Positions 1 to 7,175 of a stretch of DNA of 10,919 bases are shown here, piece by piece. Source of the stretch: Methanoregula sp. (lineage in GTDB: Archaea > Halobacteriota > Methanomicrobia > Methanomicrobiales > Methanospirillaceae). Where the stretch lies: assembly GCA_030653335.1 (NCBI GenBank), contig JAURZP010000065.1, positions 1 through 10,919 on the forward strand, read 5' to 3'. The notes beneath the pieces were generated by a model. That model saw nothing but the letters and a program-made list of their open reading frames with translations, was not told where the DNA came from and searched no databases. The position numbers and the translations under genes are program-made. How positions within the stretch are numbered: the first letter of the stretch is position 1; the number at the start of each line of letters is the position of its first letter.

Positions 1-274
1 CATAGTTTCCCATTGCTACAATCACAACCAGGATAATCGTATGCTGGAGAAACACAATGTACTGGTTCCCGCCAGATGTTTGCAGTGCACTGAGTCCATA
101 GATGAAGACGGCAATTCCCGTTGCACCAATACCGATAAGACTTGCCCTTATAGCCGTATACATCCGGCTTTGTGTATCGGGAAAGAGTAAGAGCCCAATC
201 AGACTGATCAGGCCAAACCCTGCACCAGCAAAGAGCAGTATCCAGATAATGATATCGATGAGAAGCGAACTCAT
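1..274 (-). CDS. MrpG/MnhG-like antiporter subunit (partial, 3' end outside window)
   Basis: This is a membrane subunit of the MrpG/MnhG (MbhC) family. Such subunits occur in multisubunit Na+/H+ antiporters and in the antiporter module of membrane-bound energy-converting hydrogenases. The 91 visible residues begin MSSLLIDIIIW and contain three hydrophobic segments, at about residues 5-27, 41-60 and 71-90. The segment GLLLFPDTQSRMYTA (about 27-41) corresponds to the family's conserved G-x-x-R-FPD-x-x-x-R-x-H-A region. The start codon at 274 overlaps the mrpF stop in an ATGA, which indicates translational coupling. There is no stop codon before the window edge, so the end is missing. The sequence here does not show whether it serves an Mrp antiporter or an Mbh-type hydrogenase; genes beyond position 1 would decide. 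Confidence 0.85.
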   Translation of the reverse strand, partial: MSSLLIDIIIWILLFAGAGFGLISLIGLLLFPDTQSRMYTAIRASLIGIGATGIAVFIYGLSALQTSGGNQYIVFLQHTIILVVIVAMGNY

Positions 275-531
275 TGCCCTTCACTCCCGTAAAATTTCGC
301 ATAGCTGATGACTCCTGCAAAAAGGACCAGCACGAGAATGATCGCCGCATCAAGGATGAAGAGATTTCCTGAAGCGATACTGAACACGAGCGCTGCTGCT
401 GCAAAAAGGGTGATTGCCGCAGTAAAAGAGACGAACCGGTCACTCCGTTCAGGCCCGGGGATCACCCGCAGGAGAGCACAGAGTGCCAAAAAACCAAAAC
501 AGAGTGCAGCAAAAAGCCAGGTGTCTATCAT
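271..531 (-). CDS. MrpF/MnhF-like antiporter subunit
   Basis: This is a small hydrophobic protein of 86 residues, the usual size of MrpF/MnhF (MbhB). It has three predicted membrane helices at about residues 4-23, 36-54 and 58-78. The family pattern is visible: RVIPGPERSDRFVSF (about 22-36) matches the conserved R-V-x-x-GP-x-x-x-DR motif, and an Asp in LFILDAAIILVL (about 57-68) lies in the third helix, as in known MrpF proteins. These subunits belong to the proton/sodium-translocating part of Mrp antiporters or Mbh-type hydrogenases. It is the first gene of a leftward operon and is coupled by ATGA to the mrpG-like gene. MrpE, which usually precedes MrpF, is not here because the next gene upstream is divergent. 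No clear ribosome-binding site precedes the ATG. Confidence 0.87.
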   Translation of the reverse strand: MIDTWLFAALCFGFLALCALLRVIPGPERSDRFVSFTAAITLFAAAALVFSIASGNLFILDAAIILVLVLFAGVISYAKFYGSEGQ

Positions 532-557
532 TTTCTGCTTGTACTGTGGGAAAGCGG

Positions 558-571
558 GGTATTTATCAATA
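558..571 (-). promoter_or_regulatory. Putative TATA box for the mrpFG operon
   Basis: On the minus strand the AT-rich element TTGATAAATAC (570-560) is centred about 32 nt upstream of the mrpF start at 531. That is a plausible archaeal TATA-box distance for a transcript with a very short leader. This is pattern recognition only, with no mapped transcription start. Confidence 0.35.
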
Positions 572-585
572 CTGCCATCTCCCTT

Positions 586-598
586 CTATTTTTATTTC
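586..598 (+). promoter_or_regulatory. Putative TATA box for the PP-loop protein/hisH operon
   Basis: The AT-rich stretch TATTTTTATTT (587-597) is centred about 29 nt upstream of the ATG at 621. No Shine-Dalgarno motif precedes that ATG. The spacing would fit leaderless or near-leaderless transcription, which is common in archaea. Confidence 0.35.
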
Positions 599-620
599 TG
601 CAGCACGAATATTAAGACAG

Positions 621-2033
621 ATGCCCCCGTCATATCTTGGGAAGATCCTGCTGCGCTGGTGCGATCACTGTCATGTTCCGGTCCTTGCAACGCAGTGTGC
701 CTGCGGGGCAGAGACGCGTTGTGTTCCGGTAACTCCGCCGGGAGATGCCCGCCCGGCATTTCCTGCTGATATCGCGCTTATCAACCGGATCTATACCGAC
801 CATTTTGGTGCGCCGCTTGTCCCTGAAGGTCATCTCGCGCTTCTTAACAAAGTGCCGGACCGTGACCGCATGGAAGAGATCATTATTGGCGGAGGCATCG
901 CCGGAATTATCCGGTATTTTCCGGAACAACGGCGCTGGGAACCGGTTCCCCGCCCGGAAGCCTGCGCCCTGTTCACGCCAAAAAAACGTTTTGTTGTCAT
1001 CGATGACGGTGCCATCCCTTTCATCCGCGACCAGGGCATGAGCGTGCTTGCACCCGGTCTGGTTTTTATTCATGAAGATGTCCGTGCTGGTGATGAGGTG
1101 TTCATTCTCAGTAAGGACGGCACCTGCATTGCTGTCGGACGTGCAAAAGTGGATGCCGTTGTTGCACAGGAATTAAAAAAAGGTCAGATCGTGCGGACTC
1201 GCAGAAATATTGCATCCACAATTGTACCGGGTGCAGCGAGCTTAGCAGATGCTGTGCGGGCAAATGCCGATGCCCTCAAAAAGACCGAGGCATCATCGAT
1301 CCTCTTTGTACAAGAAGTTGCAGACCGAAACAGGAATCTGGTGGCAAACATCTCATACTCCGGGGGAAAAGACAGTCTTGCTACGCTGCTTGTAGTACTA
1401 AAAGCGATAGGTAAAGTCCCGATGCTCTTTGCTGATACGGGCCTTGAATTTCCGGAAACCTATGCAAATATTGATGATGCAGCCCGGCACTATGGCCTTG
1501 AAGTCATCCGCTCTGATGGCGCCACAACCTTCTGGGAGACCTTTGAACGTCAGGGTCCTCCGGCCGTCAATGCCCGGTGGTGCTGCAAAGTCTGCAAACT
1601 TAACCCGGCAGGTAACCTTATCCGGGACAACTGGGGCCAGTGCCTGTCGTTCATCGGCCAGCGCCGCTATGAATCAGCTGCACGGGCCCAGAGCGAGCGG
1701 GTCTGGAGAAATAAAAACGTGCGGGTACAGCTCTCTGCAGCTCCTATCCACAACTGGACTGCTCTCCATGTCTGGCTCTACCTCATGCAGGAGAACGCAC
1801 CGCACAATGTACTCTATGAACAACATCTGGACAGGATCGGATGTTTCATGTGCCCATCAAGCGATATGGCTTTAATCCACAGGATTGAAGAAAAATATCC
1901 TGAACTCTGGAAGGGCTGGTTAGCAAAGCTCGAACAATACCGGGCGGCTCACGGGTTGCCTGCCGAGTGGATCACAGAAGGGAGATGGAGACTGGTGGAG
2001 GGACGCACAGATGACGAAGATAGCCATTATTGA
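621..2033 (+). CDS. PP-loop / PAPS-reductase-family protein with zinc ribbon and PUA-like domain
   Basis: A 470-residue protein with three parts. Residues 14-34 carry Cys14, Cys17, Cys26, Cys28 and Cys34, a probable zinc ribbon. Residues about 118-195 resemble a PUA domain: VVIDDGAIPF, LAPGL, AGDEVFIL, then AVGRA. Residues 240 onward are a PAPS-reductase-type PP-loop domain with SGGKDS at 247-252. Cys321-Cys322 (with Cys325) and Cys408-x-x-Cys411 are about 86 residues apart, resembling the CC/CxxC pattern that holds a [4Fe-4S] cluster in APS-type reductases. Family knowledge says PP-loops adenylate substrates and PUA domains bind RNA. I infer RNA sulfuration as an alternative to sulfonucleotide reduction; the substrate is unknown. 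The frame is open from 483, but the ATG at 621 is preferred because it lies just before the ribbon and after a TATA-like box. The gene overlaps hisH by 23 bp. Confidence 0.85.
   Translation: MPPSYLGKILLRWCDHCHVPVLATQCACGAETRCVPVTPPGDARPAFPADIALINRIYTDHFGAPLVPEGHLALLNKVPDRDRMEEIIIGGGIAGIIRYFPEQRRWEPVPRPEACALFTPKKRFVVIDDGAIPFIRDQGMSVLAPGLVFIHEDVRAGDEVFILSKDGTCIAVGRAKVDAVVAQELKKGQIVRTRRNIASTIVPGAASLADAVRANADALKKTEASSILFVQEVADRNRNLVANISYSGGKDSLATLLVVLKAIGKVPMLFADTGLEFPETYANIDDAARHYGLEVIRSDGATTFWETFERQGPPAVNARWCCKVCKLNPAGNLIRDNWGQCLSFIGQRRYESAARAQSERVWRNKNVRVQLSAAPIHNWTALHVWLYLMQENAPHNVLYEQHLDRIGCFMCPSSDMALIHRIEEKYPELWKGWLAKLEQYRAAHGLPAEWITEGRWRLVEGRTDDEDSHY
1997..2001 (+). promoter_or_regulatory. 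Ribosome-binding site of hisH
   Basis: GGAGG lies inside the 3' end of the upstream gene and 9 nt before the hisH ATG at 2011. It supports this start and internal translation of the second gene in the operon. Confidence 0.7.
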
Positions 2034-2616
2034 TTACGGTTTAGGAAACCTCCGCAGTGTAATCCGCGGACTGGAAAAGGCCGGGGCACAGGCAGTTATC
2101 ACCTGCGATGCCGATGAGATCGCATCAGCTGACGGACTTGTGCTGCCGGGTGTCGGGGCATTCCATGAGGGTATGGATCAACTCGGCCCCCTTAAAGAAA
2201 CGGTCCTGGATATTACCCGCAAAGTCCCCCTGCTTGGAATCTGTCTTGGCATGCAGATGCTCATGGAAACAAGCGAAGAGCACGGGATTCATAAAGGGCT
2301 TGGTCTTATTCCGGGATGCGTGCGCAGGTTCCCAAGGGTTCACGGCCAGAAAGTGCCTCACATGGGATGGAACTCGTTAACGATCACAAAGACCGATCAT
2401 CCGCTGTTTGCCGGATTCGGCCCGGACGAGTACGTATATTTCGTTCACTCGTATTATGCCGATACCACTCCGGATAATACGCTCACTTCCACGCATTACA
2501 TCTGCCCCTTTGCCTCTTCAGTAGGAAAAGATACCACGTTTGGCGTCCAGTTCCACCCGGAAAAGAGCGGGGCTGTCGGACTGCGCCTGCTTAACAATTT
2601 TATTGGTATGTGCTAA
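2011..2616 (+). CDS. hisH: Imidazole glycerol phosphate synthase, glutaminase subunit HisH
   Basis: HisH is a class I glutamine amidotransferase. It hydrolyses glutamine and passes ammonia to HisF, making imidazole glycerol phosphate and AICAR in cytoplasmic histidine biosynthesis. The 201 residues match the normal family length. Visible features are the N-terminal IAIIDYGLGNLRSV (4-17), the nucleophile Cys78 in LLGICLGMQM, the HisH-typical PHMGWN (116-121), and the catalytic His182/Glu184 in FHPEKS. The triad is complete, so the protein should be active. The gene overlaps the PP-loop protein by 23 bp and has its own GGAGG site. No HisF or other his gene is in the window, so histidine genes appear dispersed in this genome. 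Assignment is firm. Confidence 0.97.
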   Translation: MTKIAIIDYGLGNLRSVIRGLEKAGAQAVITCDADEIASADGLVLPGVGAFHEGMDQLGPLKETVLDITRKVPLLGICLGMQMLMETSEEHGIHKGLGLIPGCVRRFPRVHGQKVPHMGWNSLTITKTDHPLFAGFGPDEYVYFVHSYYADTTPDNTLTSTHYICPFASSVGKDTTFGVQFHPEKSGAVGLRLLNNFIGMC

Positions 2617-2646
2617 ACCCACATTCATTTTTCCCGGACGTGCCTT

Positions 2647-2681
2647 ATGGTACCGGTTAAAAAAGATACCATTTTATTTTC
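2647..2681 (+). terminator. Candidate hairpin/T-rich terminator after hisH
   Basis: ATGGTA (2647-2652) and TACCAT (2667-2672) form 6-bp inverted arms around a 14-nt loop, followed directly by TTTTATTTTC. It lies 30 bp after the hisH stop, so it may end that transcript. The same T-rich tract sits about 26 nt before the next start codon, so it could instead be a promoter element of the surface-protein gene. Confidence 0.4.
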
Positions 2682-2702
2682 TGCCATTGAGATGCTGTAG
2701 AT

Positions 2703-3530
2703 ATGAAACGGATCATACTTATCGCTCTTCTACTGATGTGTGTCACTGGGACTGCATCTGCGTACGGGCTCTACATCAACTGTACTGAAAGTGTCCAGGT
2801 AGGTCTTCCGGTAAAATGTTCCATTGACAGCGATTTTCCACCAGGAAGAACGTTTGATATTGTGTTTTACCAGACGCAATACACTTCAACAGAAGTAAGC
2901 CGCCAGTCATTTACGGTTCAGGACAACAAGATCACCCAGTATAAGTTTTTAGATACCAAAGGGCTTCCCGGAGGCAATTATAAAGTGGAGGTCCAGTATA
3001 CAGGACCCGATGAACCGCAGCTTCGCTCTGATTCAAGAACCCTGCAGTTTGTAAAACTTATCGACCGTTCCAGTGAGATCACCATCACTTCACCGATGAC
3101 CCAGAGTCCTGATGAGGCGCTCCGTATTGAAGGAACAATCTATAAACTAGGGAACGAAGGTGTGAAAATTCAGGTAGTGGGACCTGATGGCACGATATTT
3201 AACAATTGGATTGGTACAAAAGAAAGTGTGCAATCCGGTGCCGGTGTCTTTACCAAACGGGTGCCCGTAACAGTTCCGGGGGATTATGAGGTCATTTTTA
3301 CCGATTCTAAAGGATATGTCGGAACAAAGACATTCAAGGTTCCAGCACCGGCAACTCAGGTAATTACTTCTATACCTACAACAACGGCAGTAGTCAGAAC
3401 GACAAAAGATGTAATTACAGTCGCAACGCCTTGGCCAACAGCAACGCAATCTCCGCTTTCACCCATCACAGCGCTTGTCGGGATTGCCGGTGCCTTACTT
3501 GTTGCTGTTATTGTGATGAAACGACACTGA
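2703..3530 (+). CDS. Exported surface protein with Thr-rich stalk and C-terminal membrane anchor
   Basis: This is a 275-residue protein of unknown function, probably displayed on the outside of the cell. Residues 1-20 form a signal peptide (MKR, a hydrophobic core, then TASA) with likely cleavage before Tyr21. Two beta-rich segments follow, at about 21-118 and 124-213. The second has pieces such as GPDGTI and GDYEVIFTD that resemble immunoglobulin-like sandwich folds. Residues 214-251 are a Thr/Pro/Val-rich stalk, and about 254-271 is a membrane helix followed by a KRH tail. Cys27 and Cys39 could form a disulfide, and Asn26-Cys-Thr is an N-glycosylation sequon. The architecture is typical of Methanomicrobiales surface proteins. 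No enzymatic motif is visible. It appears monocistronic between T-rich tracts. Confidence 0.8.
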   Translation: MKRIILIALLLMCVTGTASAYGLYINCTESVQVGLPVKCSIDSDFPPGRTFDIVFYQTQYTSTEVSRQSFTVQDNKITQYKFLDTKGLPGGNYKVEVQYTGPDEPQLRSDSRTLQFVKLIDRSSEITITSPMTQSPDEALRIEGTIYKLGNEGVKIQVVGPDGTIFNNWIGTKESVQSGAGVFTKRVPVTVPGDYEVIFTDSKGYVGTKTFKVPAPATQVITSIPTTTAVVRTTKDVITVATPWPTATQSPLSPITALVGIAGALLVAVIVMKRH

Positions 3531-3538
3531 TTCAATCA

Positions 3539-3546
3539 TTTTTTTT
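3539..3546 (+). terminator. Oligo-T terminator after the surface-protein gene
   Basis: A run of eight T residues starts 9 nt after the stop codon at 3530. Oligo-T tracts are sufficient for archaeal transcription termination. Confidence 0.6.
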
Positions 3547-3570
3547 AAGGTCCTGAAATATCTTCACAAG

Positions 3571-3617
3571 AGAAGTTCAATTATGAGATAGAACTTTTTT
3601 GAAAGGGAATTTTTTTT
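3571..3617 (+). terminator. Backup terminator: hairpin plus two T tracts
   Basis: AAGTTC (3573-3578) and GAACTT (3591-3596) form a stem around a 12-nt loop, and the stem runs into a T tract (3595-3600). A second run of eight T follows at 3610-3617. Together with the tract at 3539 this gives three plus-strand termination signals in 80 bases, protecting the convergent gene at 3637. No matching T tract is seen on the minus strand here. Confidence 0.5.
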
Positions 3618-3636
3618 ATGATTAATGCGTCGGTCA

Positions 3637-4365
3637 TCACCGTCGTTTCCAGAGACTGGCTTCGTAACAGAGCAGCACAAAGATCACCAGTGCCCCGCCA
3701 AGGAAGAACGCCAGTGCCACATCAGGCACCAGAAAAAAAGATGAGGACCCGGATACAGGAGGGATCTGAACAAGGGAGAGCACGGCATCCGGTGCCGGTG
3801 ATAAGTTCGCAGTTGACATTTCTGCGGCCCTTTTTCCTCCAACCGCCATCAGGTTGTTAGCGGCAGTGGCATTTGCAGCATATCCGTCAGCAACGGTTTT
3901 TACATATGGACTCGCGTAATCCTGCACCGCCATTAAGGGTGCCGCATCCGGACTGCTTTGCATCACTCTTCCGGATCCAAAGAGCGGTGACAGAATACCG
4001 ATAACAATGGAACCGAAGGCAACAATTCCGAATAATGAGGTGTATTTCAGCAGCAGTGAACGCACATTGGAATGCCGTGGTGCAACAATGAGGAGCTGGT
4101 TGGTGAGCGAATAGAGTTTCACCTCCCTCCCTTTGACACTGTATTTTGTTTCTGCAACCGAGAGGAGTCCGGCTTCTGTCAGGTTCTCCACATGGTATTT
4201 TGCCGTAGTCATGGGAATTTCGAGCCGATCGGTGATATCAGTCAAACTCTTCTGGCCATCAGAGAGTAACTGAAGTATGTCACTTGCCGTCTGGCTGCCC
4301 ATGGCTTTTGCTATCTTCTGTGCCCGTTCATCGCCAGGTTCCAGAAGAACAACATTATCGGCCAT
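3637..4365 (-). CDS. Membrane-anchored ArsR-like winged-helix transcriptional regulator
   Basis: A 242-residue protein. Residues about 14-95 form an ArsR-type winged helix-turn-helix: ASDILQLLSDG, then SLTDITDRLEIPMTTAKYHVENLTEAGLL (recognition region), then a wing ending in KGREVKLYSLT. Two hydrophobic segments follow, at about 110-129 and 209-234, with a final KRR. The predicted topology places both ends in the cytoplasm and a loop of about 80 residues outside. That loop carries the sequons Asn165-Ala-Thr and Asn187-Leu-Ser. This suggests a one-component regulator that senses a signal at or outside the membrane while bound to DNA; ligand and targets are unknown. The gene starts 18 nt after the alaS stop on the same strand and is probably the last gene of that operon. 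The DNA-binding fold is clear, the function inferred. Confidence 0.82.
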   Translation of the reverse strand: MADNVVLLEPGDERAQKIAKAMGSQTASDILQLLSDGQKSLTDITDRLEIPMTTAKYHVENLTEAGLLSVAETKYSVKGREVKLYSLTNQLLIVAPRHSNVRSLLLKYTSLFGIVAFGSIVIGILSPLFGSGRVMQSSPDAAPLMAVQDYASPYVKTVADGYAANATAANNLMAVGGKRAAEMSTANLSPAPDAVLSLVQIPPVSGSSSFFLVPDVALAFFLGGALVIFVLLCYEASLWKRR

Positions 4366-4383
4366 CTTTACCAGTTACTCTCA

Positions 4384-7122
4384 TCACTGTAATGCGGCAA
4401 TAATCCGTTCACGCCCGACTTTTAATGCAAGGTCGATCTGGCCGGCATCCGGACCGCCGCCCTGTGCCATTGTGGGTTTGCCGCCACCTTTTCCGCCGAG
4501 CAGGCTGCACACCTGACCGATAATCTCACCGGCATTTACCCGTGGGTCTCCTGATGCCAGTACAACTCTTACCGTTTCTCCGGCACCTGCAAGAAGCGCG
4601 ATACCACCCTTTTCAGATACGGAATTTGCCATCTGTGCAAGTTCCTTTTGTGGGAGATCGATTCGCTTGATTACAACCGGAATACCCGCAATCGATTCGA
4701 CAACAAGGGTCTGCATCTCGAGCTCAACAACTTTTGAACTCATGCGTTCGATCTCTTTTTTCTGATCCTTCCACTCAGTAAAGAACCGGTTTACCGTTGC
4801 CGGCAGGTTATCCGGTTGCACCGACAGGGCTTCAGATGAAGAAGTAACGATCTGTTCGAGATGCTGCATGTAATAAACCGCAGCAATCCCGGCGGTAAAT
4901 TCAATCCGTTCGATACCGTCCTGGATATGCTCAACCCGGATGATCTTAATAACCCCGACCTCGCCGGTGCTCTGGCAGTGAGTACCGGCACAGGCTTCGA
5001 TATCTCCGGCAACTTTGACAATGCGGAGATCCCTGCCGGGCGGTACGCCACCCTGGTACAGGGAGAACCCGTACTTCTGTTCGGCTTTGGTCCGGTCTTC
5101 TGTAGAGATCTCTACTGTCTGGTTTGCCATGATCATGCGGTTTGAGGCAGTCTCGATCCGGCGCAACTCGTCAGGAGTGATGTGCTTGAAATGCCTTAAG
5201 TCCATGCGGGAACTTTCACTGCCTTTCTGGGCGCCAGCCTGGTGAATGTGTGCTCCCAGCACTTCCTTTGCCGCATGGAGTATGATGTGAGTTGCCGTGT
5301 GATGTCGCATGAGTGACCAGCGCCTTTCTTCGTCAACCATTCCTTTGACCCGGTCGCCGCGTTGCAGGACACCTCCGCTGATGTGGTGGAGGATAACTTC
5401 TCCCACTTTTATCACATCATCGATCCTGACCATGCTATCAGCGCTGACCATCGTACCTGTATCAGACGGCTGACCCCCGCCTTCCGGGTAAAAGAGCGTC
5501 TGGTCAGTGACTGCATACCCGTCAAAGAAATCCAGCACAACCGCTTCAAACTCGATGTCGGACGATTGCTCATAGTAGAGTTTCTTTGTAGGGGGGAGTC
5601 CCTGCACCCGCTCATCATATTTTGCCGTGGGATTAACTTCTGCTTCCTTCTTCGATTCGGAATGCATGTCAGCAACCATCGAGTAGAAGTTATCGGGAAG
5701 GTCAACAACTGCACCTTCTCTTGTGGCAATATCCTTAATCATCTCAGGCTGGATGCCATGCGAGTCGTACAGGGTGATAATCTCAGTCAAGGGCACCCGC
5801 TGGCTCTTGGCCTTGTAGTTCTTTGCGATCTTCTGGACAATCCGGGTTCCGCGTTCGAGCGTTGAAGCATATTTTTCGGTTTCGCGTTCTGCAATCTCGC
5901 GGACAACTGCGATATCCTGCTCGAACTTTTTCATGCCGATGATCCGGGTCTGCTGTTCGATTAAGTCAGCCAGCGGCTCTTCGATCTTGAGATCGGTCAT
6001 CATCCGCAGGGTTCGGCGGATAACAAGCCGGGCCAGGTAACCTTCCCGCACATTGGATGGCACAATGCAGTCGCCGAGCATATAGGCAAGGCAGCGTGTA
6101 TGATCCACCGTTGCATAGACTTTTTCCATTGGCGTAATGATCCGGTCGAGTTTTTCCGGCGATATATCGATAGCTGCTGCCACTTTCTTCCGGAGCTGGA
6201 AGAGGTTGGTGCCGGAGATATCCATGAGACCGGCGAATTTTGCATTGAGCGAGAGGATCCTGGTGTAGTCCTTGTTGTCAAGCATGTGGGAGAGACCGGC
6301 AGCGCTCATCACATGGCTCACCATCTCAGGGAATACCGCATCATAGATTGTAGGAGAACCTTTTGAAGCCCAGACCAGTCGTTCCAGCCCATAGCCGGTA
6401 TCAACAATCCGGAGCTTCATCGGGTAGTACATCTCGCCTTTGAGTTCGTACCCCGGCTGGTCGGTCTTCTTCCTGCCCAGACTCATAAAGACGAGCGTGG
6501 CAATCTCAAGACCACCGATCAGTACCTCGACGCTGGGCCCGGCATTCCCGCCACCAATCCACGGGCTCTCTTTAAATGTGACCTTGTTGAGATCCCCGCC
6601 AATGGATGCGATGAACTGGTCGCAGAGCTCAACGGTCCGGTCCTTCCAGTAGATCTCCTCAGATGGCGTGTTGAAGGCATGGTGTGCCATCATCTCAAAG
6701 GTGGTGAGGTGCCGGCCGGACCTGCCAACAGAATCGAGATCATTGAGCCGTATGCAGGGCTGGGAGATGGTGAGCGGGTTAGCCGGCGGGGGGACGATGC
6801 CGCTGGTGACAAACGGCTGGAAATCCGCAATCGAGGCGATGGTTAAGTAAATATCATCTCTCCACCGGGCAGCAACCGGGTAGCGTTCGATCCGGGTATG
6901 TCCATGTTTTTCAAAAAAGGAGAGGTACGCCTCGCGCATGGTATCGAGATTGTGCGTTTTGAAGACCGGTTCACCGATAAAATTGTAGGGTTCGCAGGGC
7001 GCATCCCCGCAGATCTCACGCGCACTGTCACGTGTCCAGAAGGCAGACCCGCAAGCTTTGCAAATCTTGCGAACCATTCCCTGTTCTTTAAAATAATCCA
7101 GCTGATATTCCTCTTTAAGCAT
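4384..7122 (-). CDS. alaS: Alanyl-tRNA synthetase, archaeal type
   Basis: AlaRS charges tRNA-Ala with alanine in the cytoplasm and edits mischarged Ser or Gly. The 912 residues include an archaeal N-terminal zinc ribbon (Cys21, Cys24, Cys38, Cys43) and the class II aminoacylation domain, with ARWRDDIYLTIASI, FVTSGIVPPPANPLTISQPC and TFEMMAHHAFN. The editing domain has the zinc-binding H608-TAT-H612 and C711-AGT-H715. A C-terminal domain ends with a Gly-rich GGKGGGKPTMAQGGG. All active-site and editing residues I can check are present. I start at the ATG at 7122 (MLKEEYQLDYF), which matches archaeal relatives; an in-frame GTG at 7131 would add three residues. The gene is 63 bp downstream of the SWIM gene and 18 bp upstream of the HTH regulator, likely one operon led by the Nif3-family gene. 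No Shine-Dalgarno motif precedes the start. Confidence 0.98.
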   Translation of the reverse strand: MLKEEYQLDYFKEQGMVRKICKACGSAFWTRDSAREICGDAPCEPYNFIGEPVFKTHNLDTMREAYLSFFEKHGHTRIERYPVAARWRDDIYLTIASIADFQPFVTSGIVPPPANPLTISQPCIRLNDLDSVGRSGRHLTTFEMMAHHAFNTPSEEIYWKDRTVELCDQFIASIGGDLNKVTFKESPWIGGGNAGPSVEVLIGGLEIATLVFMSLGRKKTDQPGYELKGEMYYPMKLRIVDTGYGLERLVWASKGSPTIYDAVFPEMVSHVMSAAGLSHMLDNKDYTRILSLNAKFAGLMDISGTNLFQLRKKVAAAIDISPEKLDRIITPMEKVYATVDHTRCLAYMLGDCIVPSNVREGYLARLVIRRTLRMMTDLKIEEPLADLIEQQTRIIGMKKFEQDIAVVREIAERETEKYASTLERGTRIVQKIAKNYKAKSQRVPLTEIITLYDSHGIQPEMIKDIATREGAVVDLPDNFYSMVADMHSESKKEAEVNPTAKYDERVQGLPPTKKLYYEQSSDIEFEAVVLDFFDGYAVTDQTLFYPEGGGQPSDTGTMVSADSMVRIDDVIKVGEVILHHISGGVLQRGDRVKGMVDEERRWSLMRHHTATHIILHAAKEVLGAHIHQAGAQKGSESSRMDLRHFKHITPDELRRIETASNRMIMANQTVEISTEDRTKAEQKYGFSLYQGGVPPGRDLRIVKVAGDIEACAGTHCQSTGEVGVIKIIRVEHIQDGIERIEFTAGIAAVYYMQHLEQIVTSSSEALSVQPDNLPATVNRFFTEWKDQKKEIERMSSKVVELEMQTLVVESIAGIPVVIKRIDLPQKELAQMANSVSEKGGIALLAGAGETVRVVLASGDPRVNAGEIIGQVCSLLGGKGGGKPTMAQGGGPDAGQIDLALKVGRERIIAALQ

Positions 7123-7175
7123 AAGTAACACGTATCGTCAGTACAGTTGATGATGAACGGTAATTAGTGTATTGT

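Noticed and set aside
528..578. Minus-strand 16-codon leader peptide ending in ATGA overlap with the mrpF start
   Set aside because: The GGGAG before it touches the ATG with no spacing, and the likelier TATA box lies downstream of its start. Probably chance, although the ATGA overlap is suggestive.
483..620. In-frame N-terminal extension of 46 residues on the PP-loop protein
   Set aside because: It overlaps the mrpF start region and the putative promoter, has no family-like sequence, and the ATG at 621 directly precedes the zinc ribbon.
630..1073. Minus-strand open frame of 147 codons opposite the PP-loop gene
   Set aside because: It is antisense to a well-supported gene with recognisable domains, and no start signal or family resemblance was seen.
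5362..5865. Long plus-strand open frame of 167 codons opposite alaS
   Set aside because: It is antisense to the conserved AlaRS coding sequence, its protein resembles no known family, and the codon pattern follows the opposite strand.
7123..7131. GTG start of alaS, three codons upstream
   Set aside because: Archaeal AlaRS proteins begin at the position of the ATG at 7122 (ML-x-E-EYQL). No ribosome-binding site favours the GTG.
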